A stretch of DNA of 64,000 nt, from NCBI RefSeq assembly GCF_014297285.1, contig NZ_JACOQI010000007.1, positions 62,001 to 126,000 on the forward strand. The letters run 5' to 3'. The stretch is from Dysosmobacter segnis (GTDB lineage Bacteria > Bacillota > Clostridia > Oscillospirales > Oscillospiraceae). How positions within the stretch are numbered: the first letter of the stretch is position 1; each line of letters opens with the position of its first letter. This document shows positions 6,399 to 14,801 of this stretch, piece by piece. The position numbers and the translations under genes are program-made. The notes below the pieces were generated by a model. That model saw nothing but the letters and a program-made list of their open reading frames with translations. It ran no database searches and was not told the origin of the DNA.

Positions 6399-7457
6399 AT
6401 GGCACAGGTATTTTTGGGAATGAGCGGCGGGGTGGACAGCTCTGCCGCCGCGGTCTTGCTGCAAGCGCAGGGATACGCCGTCAGCGGCCTGCATCTGTCC
6501 CTGTTAAGCGGTCTGCCTTTACCGGCAGACCGCCTTCCGGATGACGGCTCCGACGCCCGGGCCGTGGCATCCCTGCTGGGGCTTCCCTTCTACGATATGG
6601 ACCTCTCCCCGGAATTCCGGGCAACGGTCATCGACTATTTCATCCGGGAATACGAGGCGGGCCGCACGCCGAATCCCTGCGTATTCTGCAACCGGCGGAT
6701 CAAGTTCGGCGCCATGTGGGACGCCGCCCGAAAACTGGGGGCGGACTATCTGGCCACCGGCCACTACGCCAAAATTCGACAGGATCCTGCTACCGGCCGT
6801 CACCTGCTCTGCCGGGGGGCGGACCGCTCCAAGGATCAGAGCTACTTTCTCTGCCGTTTGACGCAGGAGCAGCTTTCCCGGACGCTGTTCCCCTTGGGCG
6901 ATCTGGAAAAACCGGCGGTGCGGGCCTTGGCGGAGGCTCACGGCCTGATCAACGCCCAAAAACGGGACAGTCAGGACATCTGCTTCGTGCCGGACGGGGA
7001 CTATGTGAGCTTCATTACCCGCTGCGTGGGACACGAGTCCCCCACCGGACCGTTTGTAGACCGGGAGGGCCGCGTCTTAGGCCAGCACAAGGGGTTCATC
7101 CGCTACACCAAGGGGCAGCACAAGGGACTGGGTCTTGCCATCGAGCCGCCGCTGTACGTCCTGCGGAAGGACCCGGCGGACCATGCCGTCTATCTGGGTC
7201 ACAATGAGGACCTGTTCACATCAGAGCTGATTGCCGGGGACTGGAACTGGATCTCCATTCCCGCTTTGACCGCCCCTATGACCGTCACCGTCAAGACCCG
7301 CTATTCCCAGCGGGAAGCGGAGGCCGTGGCGGAGCCGCTGTCCGGCGGGCAGGTACGCCTGCGGTTCCGGGAGCCCCAGCGGGCGGTGACGCCGGGACAG
7401 TTCGTTGTCCTCTATGACGGAGACGCCGTGGTGGGCGACGGCGTGATTCTGGAATGA
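6399..7457 (+). CDS. mnmA: tRNA-specific 2-thiouridylase
   Basis: Adds sulfur to U34 of Lys, Glu and Gln tRNAs using ATP and a persulfide donor. The PP-loop SGGVDSS (residues 9-15) binds ATP. Cys97 in NPCVFCN and Cys195 in SQDICF are the catalytic pair, and the C-terminal beta-barrel region ends in FVVLYDGDAVVGDGVI. The 352 residues are family-typical. ATAGGAGGC is a strong ribosome site. No cysteine desulfurase is adjacent, so the sulfur donor is encoded elsewhere. Confidence 0.95.
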   Translation: MAQVFLGMSGGVDSSAAAVLLQAQGYAVSGLHLSLLSGLPLPADRLPDDGSDARAVASLLGLPFYDMDLSPEFRATVIDYFIREYEAGRTPNPCVFCNRRIKFGAMWDAARKLGADYLATGHYAKIRQDPATGRHLLCRGADRSKDQSYFLCRLTQEQLSRTLFPLGDLEKPAVRALAEAHGLINAQKRDSQDICFVPDGDYVSFITRCVGHESPTGPFVDREGRVLGQHKGFIRYTKGQHKGLGLAIEPPLYVLRKDPADHAVYLGHNEDLFTSELIAGDWNWISIPALTAPMTVTVKTRYSQREAEAVAEPLSGGQVRLRFREPQRAVTPGQFVVLYDGDAVVGDGVILE

Positions 7458-7522
7458 GTTTCCATCATGCTTTCCGTTTCTCCGGGCATACTACCCTCAG
7501 ACCGAAAAAGGAGTGACGGAGT

Positions 7523-7702
7523 ATGAAAGGTTGTGCCGGATTTTGGGTCGGCATGAGCGCCGGTCTGCTGGCTGGCGCCGCAATGGGTATGATGTCGCCC
7601 TACGGACGGGACCCCATGAAAACACAGGTGGGGAAAAGCATCCGCAAGCTGGGTATCGCGGTGGACAACGCCGTGGACAACATTGTATCCGATCTGCGCT
7701 GA
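7523..7702 (+). CDS. Small Gly/Ala/Met-rich membrane-associated protein (59 aa)
   Basis: Begins MKGCAGFWVGMSAGLLAGAA and ends VDNIVSDLR. The first 25 residues form a short hydrophobic helix with GxxxA/G spacing; the rest is amphipathic and charged. The pattern resembles the start of YtxH-like small proteins, but it is too short to assign. AAAAGGAGTGACGGAGT gives a good ribosome site. It follows mnmA by 65 bp and ends just before a terminator, so it is probably a real short gene, possibly cotranscribed with mnmA. Function unknown. Confidence 0.7.
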   Translation: MKGCAGFWVGMSAGLLAGAAMGMMSPYGRDPMKTQVGKSIRKLGIAVDNAVDNIVSDLR

Positions 7703-7710
7703 ACAAAAGG

Positions 7711-7737
7711 AACAGGGAGGGCTGTGCCCTCCCTGTT
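7711..7737 (+). terminator. Upstream terminator hairpin flanking repeat copy 3
   Basis: Stem AACAGGGAGGGC / GCCCTCCCTGTT with loop TGT, then GCT and the repeat core. The T-tract is missing. Confidence 0.75.
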
Positions 7738-7740
7738 GCT

Positions 7741-7900
7741 CAGCGTGTCGAAAAATCCTTTTCGCCCCGCTGAGCAGGTTTTCAGAACCTTATAAAAGTT
7801 CTGAAAACTAATGATTTTAATGACGCAGGACACCCTTCTTGGGTTTCCCGCGCACACCCTTCCTTACCGTTGCCGAAAATTTTCCGCTTTATCGACAGTC
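7741..7900. repeat. Terminator-associated structured repeat, copy 3
   Basis: Core CAGCGTGTCG... with the inverted repeat GTTTTCAGAAC / GTTCTGAAAAC and the CGCAGGACACCC-TTCTT-GGGTTTCCCGCG hairpin. The tail ends TTTATCGACAGTC, as in copy 4. Here the right flank is the P-type ATPase terminator hairpin and not a copy of the left hairpin. The minus strand again reads MCAGNPRR in an open frame that runs on beyond the repeat. Confidence 0.85.
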
Positions 7901-7904
7901 ACCG

Positions 7905-7930
7905 CCCCGCCGCGTTTTTATGCGGCGGGG
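7905..7930 (-). terminator. Hairpin after the P-type ATPase gene
   Basis: CCCCGCCGC / GCGGCGGGG arms around an AT loop. On the minus strand no T-tract follows; the repeat tail begins where it should be. Confidence 0.55.
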
Positions 7931-7938
7931 CTGCGGTA

Positions 7939-9834
7939 TCATTTCTTATCCTTTTCTGTATACAGGCAGCGCATGGCGTTGAGAATGGCCAAAAATGCCA
8001 CACCTACGTCGGCAAACACGGCCAGCCACATGGGGGCCTTGCCCAGCGCACCCATCACCAGGACGATGGCTTTCACCATCAGGGCAAAGACGATGTTCTC
8101 CCGCACGATCCGCACCGTTTTGCGAGCAATGCGGATGGCTGCGGCGATCTTGGTGGGCTGATCGTCCATGAGCACGATGTCGGCAGCTTCGATAGCCGCG
8201 TCGCTGCCCAGACCGCCCATGGCAATGCCGATGTCCGCGCGGGTCAGCACCGGCGCATCGTTGATGCCATCACCTACAAAGGCCAGCTTGCCGGTCTCCT
8301 GCTTCAGCAGCTCCTCTACCCGCGTCACCTTGTCGGCAGGCAGCAGCTCCGCGTGGTACTCGTCCAATCCCAGAGCGTCCGCCACCGTATGGGCCACTTC
8401 CTTGGTGTCGCCGGTGAGCATGACTGTCTTTTTCACACCCATAGCCTTCAGTTGGACGATGGCCTCCTTGGCGTCGGGCTTGGGCTGATCCGCGATCACG
8501 ATATGTCCGGCGTAGAAGCCGTCGATGGTCACATGGACGATGGTACCGGGCAGCTCGCAGGGCAGCCAGTTGACGCTCTGGCGCTCCATCAGGCGGCTGT
8601 TGCCCACGCCGACGCGCTTGCCGTCCACCTCCGCCATGATACCGTGTCCGGCGATCTCCTCCACGTTAGCGACCCGGCTGCGGTCCATTCCGCTTTTGCA
8701 GGCCTCCCGCAGAGAGACGGCGATGGGGTGCGTGGAATACTGCTCCGCCAGAGCCGCGTATTCCAGCACCTGATCCGCTTCAAAGCCCGCCTCCGGATGG
8801 ACGGCGGATACGGCAAAGGTGCCCTTCGTCAGAGTGCCGGTTTTGTCGAACACCACGGTGTCCGCCTTGGCCAGCGCTTCCAGATAGTTGCCGCCCTTGA
8901 CCAGAATACCGCACTTGGAGGCGCCGCCGATACCGCCGAAAAAGCTCAGAGGTACGGAGATCACCAGTGCGCAGGGGCAGGAGATGACCAGAAAGGTCAA
9001 CGCCCGGTGGAGCCAATCCGTCCAGACGGTGCCCGCCAGAAATCCGGGGAGAGTGGGCAGCACCGCCAGCAGGACCGTAGGGATCAGGAACAGAGCCAGC
9101 GCCGCATACACCACACAGGGGGTATAGTATTTGGCAAACCGGGTGATAAACTGCTCGCTGACGGCTTTCTTTTCGCTGGAATTCTCCACCAGCTCCAGAA
9201 TTTTGGAAACCGTGGATTCCTCACAGGGCTTTGTCACCGTCACCCGCAGCAACCCCGTCAGGTTCACGCAGCCGCTGATGATGTCATCGCCCACACGGAT
9301 GCTTCGGGGCAGGGATTCGCCGGTGAGGGCGGCGGTATCCAGTGTGGAACTGCCCTCTAACACCGTACCGTCCAGCGGTACCCGCTCGCCGGGCTTCACC
9401 ACGATGACGGAGCCGACGGCCACATCCTCCGGATCCACCGTTTCCAAGCCGTTTTCCGTTTCCAGATTGGCGGTGTCCGGACGAATGTCCATCAGGGCGG
9501 CAATGGAGGTCCGGGACTTGCCCACGGCATAATCCTGAAACAGCTCACCGGTCTGGTAGAACAGCATGACGAACACAGCCTCGTCAAACTCCCCGGTGGC
9601 GTAAGCGCCCACGGTGGCAAGGGCCATCAGGAAGTTTTCGTCAAAGACCTGCCCATTGACAATGCCCAGTGCCGCCTTCCGCAGCACATCATAGCCGATG
9701 ATGAAATACGGCGCCAGACAGCACAGCCCCCGGACCCAGCCGGTAAGGGGCAGCAGCTTGACAAGAACCAGCAGAGCCGCCGCGATCAGGATGCGGTTCC
9801 GCATTTTTCTTTGCTTTTTGGAAAGGGTCATCAT
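7939..9834 (-). CDS. Heavy-metal translocating P1B-type ATPase (Zn/Cd/Pb type)
   Basis: Membrane pump exporting soft divalent metals with ATP. Visible motifs: TGES (171-174, actuator), CPC in a membrane helix (286-288, metal site), phosphorylated Asp330 in DKTGT, the HP pair of P1B pumps (369-370), and GDGINDAP near the end. The N-terminus begins with membrane helices and has no HMA domain; a free HMA protein is encoded 78 bp upstream in the same operon. The CPC motif and the CadC-like regulator point to Zn, Cd or Pb rather than copper. The 631 residues fit a pump without its N-terminal metal domain. Confidence 0.92.
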   Translation of the reverse strand: MMTLSKKQRKMRNRILIAAALLVLVKLLPLTGWVRGLCCLAPYFIIGYDVLRKAALGIVNGQVFDENFLMALATVGAYATGEFDEAVFVMLFYQTGELFQDYAVGKSRTSIAALMDIRPDTANLETENGLETVDPEDVAVGSVIVVKPGERVPLDGTVLEGSSTLDTAALTGESLPRSIRVGDDIISGCVNLTGLLRVTVTKPCEESTVSKILELVENSSEKKAVSEQFITRFAKYYTPCVVYAALALFLIPTVLLAVLPTLPGFLAGTVWTDWLHRALTFLVISCPCALVISVPLSFFGGIGGASKCGILVKGGNYLEALAKADTVVFDKTGTLTKGTFAVSAVHPEAGFEADQVLEYAALAEQYSTHPIAVSLREACKSGMDRSRVANVEEIAGHGIMAEVDGKRVGVGNSRLMERQSVNWLPCELPGTIVHVTIDGFYAGHIVIADQPKPDAKEAIVQLKAMGVKKTVMLTGDTKEVAHTVADALGLDEYHAELLPADKVTRVEELLKQETGKLAFVGDGINDAPVLTRADIGIAMGGLGSDAAIEAADIVLMDDQPTKIAAAIRIARKTVRIVRENIVFALMVKAIVLVMGALGKAPMWLAVFADVGVAFLAILNAMRCLYTEKDKK

Positions 9835-9912
9835 CGTATCCTCCTTTTCGGGACCAGGCGAAGCGCCGCCTTACGGCAGTTGCGCTCCGAAACGCGCCAG
9901 CGGCGGCGGTTC

Positions 9913-10128
9913 TTACAGGTGCAGTTCGCAGTCCGGCTCGATCTTCTTTGCGGTAGCCACGACTTTTTGCAGGATCTCGTCAAAACAGGCGTCATCGGCG
10001 TCCAACGTCAGCTTCTGGGTCATGAAGCTCACCGTGGCGTTGTTGACGCCGTCGATCTTCTTAATGGCATCCTCCACCTTGGCGGCACAGTTGGCGCAGT
10101 CGATTTCGAACTTGTAATGCTTCTTCAT
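9913..10128 (-). CDS. Free-standing HMA metal-binding protein
   Basis: A 71-residue heavy-metal-associated domain with the metal site DCANCAAKVEDAI (CxxC) and beta-alpha-beta-beta-alpha-beta spacing. It probably hands metal to the P-type ATPase encoded next, which lacks this domain. It lies between the ArsR regulator and the pump on one transcript, with GGAGG before the ATG. Confidence 0.9.
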   Translation of the reverse strand: MKKHYKFEIDCANCAAKVEDAIKKIDGVNNATVSFMTQKLTLDADDACFDEILQKVVATAKKIEPDCELHL

Positions 10129-10180
10129 AATAGCTTCCTCCTGATTTTATATTTATGAGAACTGAATTGGAAATCAAAAA

Positions 10181-10543
10181 TTACTCCAGAATATGCTCTA
10201 ATCCCTGATCGATGATGGTTTTCACATGATCATCCGCCAGAGAGTAAAACACCGTTTTGCCATCCCGCCGTGACTTTACCAGCCGGGCATTTTTCAGTGC
10301 CTTGAGCTGATGGGATATAGCGGATTGGGTCATTCCCAGCAGCGCCGCGATGTCGCACACGCACATCTCTGCCTCAAAGAGCACATACAGGATGCGGATA
10401 CGGGTGGAATCACCGAAGATCCGGAACAGTTCTGTCAGATCATACAGGGTATCTTCCCCTGGCATCTCCTTTTGTACTCTCTCTACGATCTCATCGTGGG
10501 CATGCATGAATTCACAGCACTCCACGTTGTAGCGATCCTCCAT
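10181..10543 (-). CDS. ArsR/SmtB-family metal-sensing repressor, CadC-like
   Basis: Winged-helix repressor released from DNA by metal. It carries ligands for both known sites: N-terminal Cys9/Cys10 with Cys61/Cys63 in the MCVCD helix (the CadC alpha3N site for Cd/Pb) and Asp105, His106 and His117 in the last helix (alpha5-type Zn site). The recognition helix is MTQSAISHQLKALKNARLV. It heads the operon with the HMA protein and the pump and is very likely autoregulatory through the operator at 10561-10574. Confidence 0.92.
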   Translation of the reverse strand: MEDRYNVECCEFMHAHDEIVERVQKEMPGEDTLYDLTELFRIFGDSTRIRILYVLFEAEMCVCDIAALLGMTQSAISHQLKALKNARLVKSRRDGKTVFYSLADDHVKTIIDQGLEHILE

Positions 10544-10560
10544 AAGCGGCTCCTTTCATT

Positions 10561-10609
10561 TGAATGTCTGTTCATGTGTTCATGATAGCACGCATTTCTC
10601 GTTTGTCAA
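10561..10609 (-). promoter_or_regulatory. Promoter and CzrA/CadC-type operator of the metal-efflux operon
   Basis: Minus-strand TTGACA (10609-10604), a 16-bp spacer and TATCAT (10587-10582). Immediately downstream lies TGAACAGACATTCA (10574-10561), which keeps the TGAA-N6-TTCA geometry of SmtB/CzrA operators. The repressor would block promoter clearance. Confidence 0.75.
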
Positions 10610-10695
10610 CCCCGAATTCAAAAAAAGAGTAGAAATCAGAGAAAATATGTGATACACTCAAAAAGTAGTACAATAGAAAGGTATACGAAAACAAA

Positions 10696-11127
10696 ATGGA
10701 CGAAATTACAATTGAAATGTTTAAGGACAAAGAGCGCAAAAATCTCTTTGCCACTTACAACCATATTGAAATGGTCATGGTAGAGGAAGACCACGCCGTA
10801 TTCCGGCTGAATATCCAGCCGGAGAGCAAAAACTCCTATGGCATGGTCCACGGCGGCGCTATCTACGCCATGGCAGACAACGCCACCGGCTTTGCCGCCC
10901 ACACCGATGGCCGCAATTACGTCACGCAGACCAGCGCCCTCCACTTCCTGCGCAACCAGTCTGAGGGTGAGATCCAGGCTGACGCCCGGGTGCGTCACCG
11001 GGGCCACTCCACTTGCCTGGTGGCGGTGGACATTCTGGGTGAGGATGAGAAGCTGCTGGCCACCGGCGAGTTCACCTTCTTCTGCGTAGACCCGGAGATC
11101 ATGGCCCGTAAGGTGAAAAAGGCGTAA
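10696..11127 (+). CDS. PaaI-type hotdog thioesterase
   Basis: 143 residues with the PaaI-family hotdog signature MVHGGAIYAMADNATG, which forms the acyl-CoA active-site loop, then a long beta sheet. Such enzymes hydrolyse acyl-CoA, often aryl- or short-chain CoA esters. The substrate cannot be read from sequence. The ribosome site is weak (AAAGG, 14 bases before the ATG). It is monocistronic and ends in a terminator. It is divergent from the metal operon, with no visible functional link. Confidence 0.85.
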   Translation: MDEITIEMFKDKERKNLFATYNHIEMVMVEEDHAVFRLNIQPESKNSYGMVHGGAIYAMADNATGFAAHTDGRNYVTQTSALHFLRNQSEGEIQADARVRHRGHSTCLVAVDILGEDEKLLATGEFTFFCVDPEIMARKVKKA

Positions 11128-11147
11128 AAGACAGTAAATAGCAAAAA

Positions 11148-11180
11148 GCGGAACGGAGAGCTTCTCCGTTCCTCTTTTTC
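11148..11180. terminator. Terminator between thioesterase and histidine kinase genes
   Basis: GGAACGGAGA-GCT-TCTCCGTTCC followed by TCTTTTTC on the plus strand, with an A-rich left side that lets it serve the minus-strand kinase gene too. Confidence 0.8.
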
Positions 11181-11187
11181 ATTCTTT

Positions 11188-12411
11188 TTACGCTTGTTTT
11201 CTCAATGGTATGGTGAAGGTAAAGCGGGTGGACGCCGCATCGCTCTCCGCCTTCAGTGCGCCCTTATGTTCCCGGGCGATGGTGTCCGCAATAGCCAGTC
11301 CCAATCCAAACCCGGATTTTTCCCCCCGGGAGGCGTCCGCCCGGTAAAATCGCTCAAACAGATGGGCCAGATGCTCCGGTGGAATGGGGTCACCGGGATT
11401 GGTAACGGTGAGCCGGGCCTGCCGGTCCATCTTTTCCAGCGTCAAGGTGATATGGCCGCCCTCCGCGCCGTATTTCACGGCATTGTCCAGCAGAATGGAG
11501 ATCAGCCGCCGCAGGCGGTCAGCGTCCCCCACCACGGTAATGTCCGCCGTGATCCGCTCCTCCAAAGGTTTTCCCGCCTCAAAGGCCACCGGCTCAAAGG
11601 CCAGCACGCAGTCCGTGGCCACATCGGAGAGGTTCAGCGGCTCCATGGCGGCAGGCCGGACGCCGTTGTCCGCCCGGGCCAAGGTCAGCATCTGCTCCAC
11701 CAGAGTGCGCATCTGCTCCGCCTCGGTATGGATGTTGCCGCTCCACCGGGCAGGCTTTTCCGCAAGACCTGCCCCCTCCAACAGTTCCGCGTTGGAGAGG
11801 ATTACCGTCAGCGGCGTCTTCAGCTCGTGGGAGGCATCCGACAAAAACTGCCGCTGCTGCTTCCATGCCTTCTCCACCGGCCGTGTGACCCAGCGGGATG
11901 CCGCTGCCGCAATGCCCAGCAGCACCAGCATGGCCCCCAGTGCAATCAGCAGGTAGGAACGGACCAGCCGCCGCAGCACCGCCTGCTCCATGGACATATC
12001 CACAAAGGCCAGTTTCCGGTAAAGGCCGTTGTCCATGGAGAGGTAGCGGAGATGGTACTCGTTGACCGTCCCCTCCGCCGCTTCCTGCTCCAGGCATTGG
12101 CTGAGAATGTCCCGCAGGGTATCGGTATTCTCCAAATCGGCATAGGTACCGCCGGTGATATAGGCGGTATCCCCCCAGATATTCACTGTGAAATAAGGCA
12201 GCAGCACCCGGTCCCCGCCGATCTCAATGGTGGGGTTGGGCACAGCGCCCCGGCCGCTGTCCTCCCGCAAGACCTGATACAGCATTTGGCGGCTGAGGTC
12301 CTCAATATTCTGCCGGACGGCGTGATAGGCGGCGCCGAACACCGCCGAGAGCACCAGGGCCACCAGCCCCATGCACACCGCCACGAATTTCCAGCGCAGT
12401 TTCCGGATCAT
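11188..12411 (-). CDS. Membrane sensor histidine kinase
   Basis: Layout: membrane helix (about 10-30), extracytoplasmic sensor of about 120 residues, second membrane helix (about 153-172), short linker, H box SDASHELKTPL with phosphoacceptor His195, then the GHKL domain with LLDNAVKYG, a weak G1, and SGFGLGLAIA. Last gene of the DUF4340-regulator-kinase operon, 67 bp after the regulator. The signal is unknown. The DUF4340 partner, also membrane-anchored, hints at envelope monitoring. Confidence 0.9.
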   Translation of the reverse strand: MIRKLRWKFVAVCMGLVALVLSAVFGAAYHAVRQNIEDLSRQMLYQVLREDSGRGAVPNPTIEIGGDRVLLPYFTVNIWGDTAYITGGTYADLENTDTLRDILSQCLEQEAAEGTVNEYHLRYLSMDNGLYRKLAFVDMSMEQAVLRRLVRSYLLIALGAMLVLLGIAAAASRWVTRPVEKAWKQQRQFLSDASHELKTPLTVILSNAELLEGAGLAEKPARWSGNIHTEAEQMRTLVEQMLTLARADNGVRPAAMEPLNLSDVATDCVLAFEPVAFEAGKPLEERITADITVVGDADRLRRLISILLDNAVKYGAEGGHITLTLEKMDRQARLTVTNPGDPIPPEHLAHLFERFYRADASRGEKSGFGLGLAIADTIAREHKGALKAESDAASTRFTFTIPLRKQA

Positions 12412-12478
12412 GACAAGTGCCTCCCCTTGTCGAAAAGTCTGTGGAAAATGTTGAAAAAGCTGTGGAAAAGTCGAATAG

Positions 12479-13156
12479 TCAGGTTTCCTGCTCCAACCGG
12501 TAGCCCACCATGCGGATGGTACGGATCTTTACCTTCGAGTGGAGGTAGTCCAGCTTTTTCCTCAAAAAGGAAATGTAGACCTCCACATTGTTGTCCTCGG
12601 CATCGGATTCATACCCCCACAGCTTGAGGATCAGATTCTCCTTGGTGAGGACCATTTCCCGGCTCCGCATTAGCAGCTCCAGCATATCAAATTCCTTCCG
12701 GCTGAGCCGGACAGACCGCTCTCCGCAGCTAAGCTGAAAGGTATCCGTTTCCAGCCGCAGATCGCCGTATTCCAGATTCTGAGAGGCCCGCTGCTCCGGC
12801 TGACGCCGGGTCAGCATCCGGACGCAAGCCAGCAGTTCCTTGGGTTCAAAGGGCTTGGTGAGGTAATAGTCCGCACCGCAGTCCAGCCCCTCCACCCGGT
12901 CCGCAAGCTCCGAACGGGCCGAGAGCATCAGCACCGGGACGGTTTTCCTCGCCTGCCGCAGCGCCCGCAGGACGGAAAATCCGTCCTTCTTCGGCAGCAT
13001 CACATCTAAAATCACCAGATCATAGATGTCGGACAAAGCGTTATCCAAACCGCTTTCCCCGTCATGACAGATGTCCGCGGTATAGCGCTCCAGCTCCAGC
13101 AGGTCCCGGAGGGTCTCTGCCAGACGGACCTCATCCTCCACTATGAGAACACGCAT
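12479..13156 (-). CDS. OmpR/PhoB-family response regulator
   Basis: 225 residues: receiver domain with the acidic pocket VEDE, phosphoacceptor Asp51 in VILDVMLP and Lys in LTKPF, then a winged-helix DNA-binding domain ending in NNVEVYISFLRKKL and IRTIRMVGYRLE. Cognate kinase downstream, DUF4340 protein 15 bp upstream, so one operon. Targets are not visible here. Confidence 0.93.
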   Translation of the reverse strand: MRVLIVEDEVRLAETLRDLLELERYTADICHDGESGLDNALSDIYDLVILDVMLPKKDGFSVLRALRQARKTVPVLMLSARSELADRVEGLDCGADYYLTKPFEPKELLACVRMLTRRQPEQRASQNLEYGDLRLETDTFQLSCGERSVRLSRKEFDMLELLMRSREMVLTKENLILKLWGYESDAEDNNVEVYISFLRKKLDYLHSKVKIRTIRMVGYRLEQET

Positions 13157-13171
13157 CGTTCTTCCCTCCCG

Positions 13172-14212
13172 TCAGGACGCTTCCTCCATTCCCTGATAGG
13201 CCAACCGCATCATGGGGTCCAGCAGCTCCAGCTCCATGAGGTAGATGGCCGGCTCGTCCCCGAAGCGGACGTAGCGGCCGGTGCCGCCCATATTCTGCGT
13301 TCCGACGTTCATTTCAAAAATGCCCTCAATGCCGGTGGCGGTCTGATAATGCACCGTCAGCGTCACAGGGTCCTGAAAACCGCAGAAGGTCACCGCGTCA
13401 TCAGAGGGACGGAAGTCCACACATTCCGCCACTTTCAGAGCCGCCAGATCCTCCAGCAGCGCCCGCAGGGACGGGGCATCGGTAATATTGGCCCCGCCGG
13501 AACGCCAGGAAACGGCAGTGCTGTCATCCTCCGCATGGGTGGCAGTGAGCACTGTGGAATTCCGGACCTGAGTACTGTTCCCTTCCAGATCCACCTGCTC
13601 CACCAGCGGCCCCTGCAGCTGGATGGACGTGATGGTGCTCTCCGTCAATTCCGGCAGCACCGGCAGGCGGCACATCTGGTAGATGGGCGTCTGCATGGCC
13701 TGACGCAGCGTTCCCGCCAGAATAAAAACGTGGTCCGGGTCGCTGTTGATAGTCGCGTAATAGCTGGTTCCATCGGTGGTGGCATTCCCCAAGGTAACGG
13801 TCAGCACCGCGTCATCCGGAGCTGTGGCCGTCAGGCTCACATCCGGGGCATCCAATCCGTACACCGACAGGTCCTCCGGCATATCCAGCGTCTGCTGGGG
13901 CTTGAGGGTCTCCAAAATCGTCAGAATGGACTTGACGTTGGTATCGTCCAGCGGGAAGTCCGGCTCACTGTCCCAGGTCCAGACGCCGTTCTCATTCAGG
14001 GAGAAGGACAGCGTTGTGGAACCGTTGCTGTAAGACAGGGCCACATATTCACTCTGGGCTGCCTCCGCGATGTCCGACGGGGAAACGGTGTTCTGATCCT
14101 TGGCAGCCTGGGCCGCCCGGTAGCGGATGCTCAACACGACGAGCACCGCAGCGCACAGCACCGCCAGAATGATGCTCAGAATCGTAATCAATCGTTTTTC
14201 TTTCCAGCTCAT
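13172..14212 (-). CDS. DUF4340 membrane-anchored protein
   Basis: One N-terminal membrane helix (about 9-28), then a long extracytoplasmic part with repeated beta-rich modules: the VWTWDSEPDFPLDD type block and LSVYGLDAPDVSLT are DUF4340 hallmarks. Function is unknown in general; some members occur beside gliding or ABC-2 loci. Here it is the first gene of a two-component operon, so it may modulate the sensor or be its main product. AAGGAGGC is the ribosome site. Confidence 0.8.
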   Translation of the reverse strand: MSWKEKRLITILSIILAVLCAAVLVVLSIRYRAAQAAKDQNTVSPSDIAEAAQSEYVALSYSNGSTTLSFSLNENGVWTWDSEPDFPLDDTNVKSILTILETLKPQQTLDMPEDLSVYGLDAPDVSLTATAPDDAVLTVTLGNATTDGTSYYATINSDPDHVFILAGTLRQAMQTPIYQMCRLPVLPELTESTITSIQLQGPLVEQVDLEGNSTQVRNSTVLTATHAEDDSTAVSWRSGGANITDAPSLRALLEDLAALKVAECVDFRPSDDAVTFCGFQDPVTLTVHYQTATGIEGIFEMNVGTQNMGGTGRYVRFGDEPAIYLMELELLDPMMRLAYQGMEEAS

Positions 14213-14273
14213 GAAAGCCTCCTTATTGTTGTATCACGCCGGTTTTCGGCGAAATTCCACATTGTGACAGAAT

Positions 14274-14302
14274 ATTATACCACGCATCCGCCTGTGGGAC
14301 AA
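14274..14302 (-). promoter_or_regulatory. Promoter of DUF4340-two-component operon
   Basis: TTGTCC (14302-14297), 17 bp, TATAAT (14279-14274) on the minus strand. A small hairpin CGCCG-GTTTT-CGGCG (14238-14252) lies in the leader. Confidence 0.7.
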
Positions 14303-14366
14303 GCGGAACCTGTGTCATCAGAAACATGGTTTTCCGCAAAAATTTCAAAAATTCAAATCTGCCCTC

Positions 14367-14418
14367 TTGACAATTCCCCATTTTGTGTTATTGTATTAGT
14401 TGCTTAACACAATAACAC
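14367..14418 (+). promoter_or_regulatory. Promoter and palindromic operator of gntR-ABC operon
   Basis: TTGACA (14367-14372), 16 bp, TATTGT (14389-14394). A perfect inverted repeat GTGTTATTGT (14385-14394) / ACAATAACAC (14409-14418) with a 14-bp centre covers the -10 and start region. An inner TAACAC at 14405-14410 offers a second pairing. Placement fits autorepression by the YtrA-like GntR protein encoded next. Confidence 0.8.
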
Positions 14419-14431
14419 GAGGAGGTGGCTC

Positions 14432-14797
14432 ATGAACTGGCAGTTTTCCAATGATGCCCCGATCTACGCCCAGCTCATCGGGCAGATCCGGGCCGGCATC
14501 GTCTCCGGTGCGTTCTCGCCGGGAGAGCGGCTGCCCTCCGTGCGGGATCTGGCTATGGAGGCGGGCGTCAACCCCAACACCATGCAGCGGGCCTTGACGG
14601 AACTGGAGCGGGACGGACTGGTGTACAGCCAGCGGACCTCCGGCCGCTATGTAACGGAGGATCAGACGGCCATTACGGAGGCCCGCCATACACTGGCGGC
14701 GGACCGGGTGCGGTCCTTTCTGACCGATATGGAGCGTCTGGGATTTGAAAAGGAAGACTTGCTGTCGCTGCTGCGGCAGGAGTCGGAAAAGGAGTGA
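14432..14797 (+). CDS. GntR-family regulator, YtrA subfamily
   Basis: 121 residues: winged helix (about 10-70, with LPSVRDLAMEAGVNPNTMQRAL as the DNA-reading part) and a short helical tail of about 40 residues, the YtrA layout. YtrA-type repressors usually control the ABC exporter encoded with them, often induced by cell-wall-active compounds. The ABC genes follow after 4 bp. GAGGAGGTGG is the ribosome site. Confidence 0.92.
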   Translation: MNWQFSNDAPIYAQLIGQIRAGIVSGAFSPGERLPSVRDLAMEAGVNPNTMQRALTELERDGLVYSQRTSGRYVTEDQTAITEARHTLAADRVRSFLTDMERLGFEKEDLLSLLRQESEKE

Positions 14798-14801
14798 ACA
14801 T

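Noticed and set aside
12440..12469. Two TGTGGAAAA 9-mers resembling DnaA boxes between the kinase and regulator genes
   Set aside because: Only two imperfect boxes, within an operon and without dnaA/dnaN or an AT-rich unwinding region.
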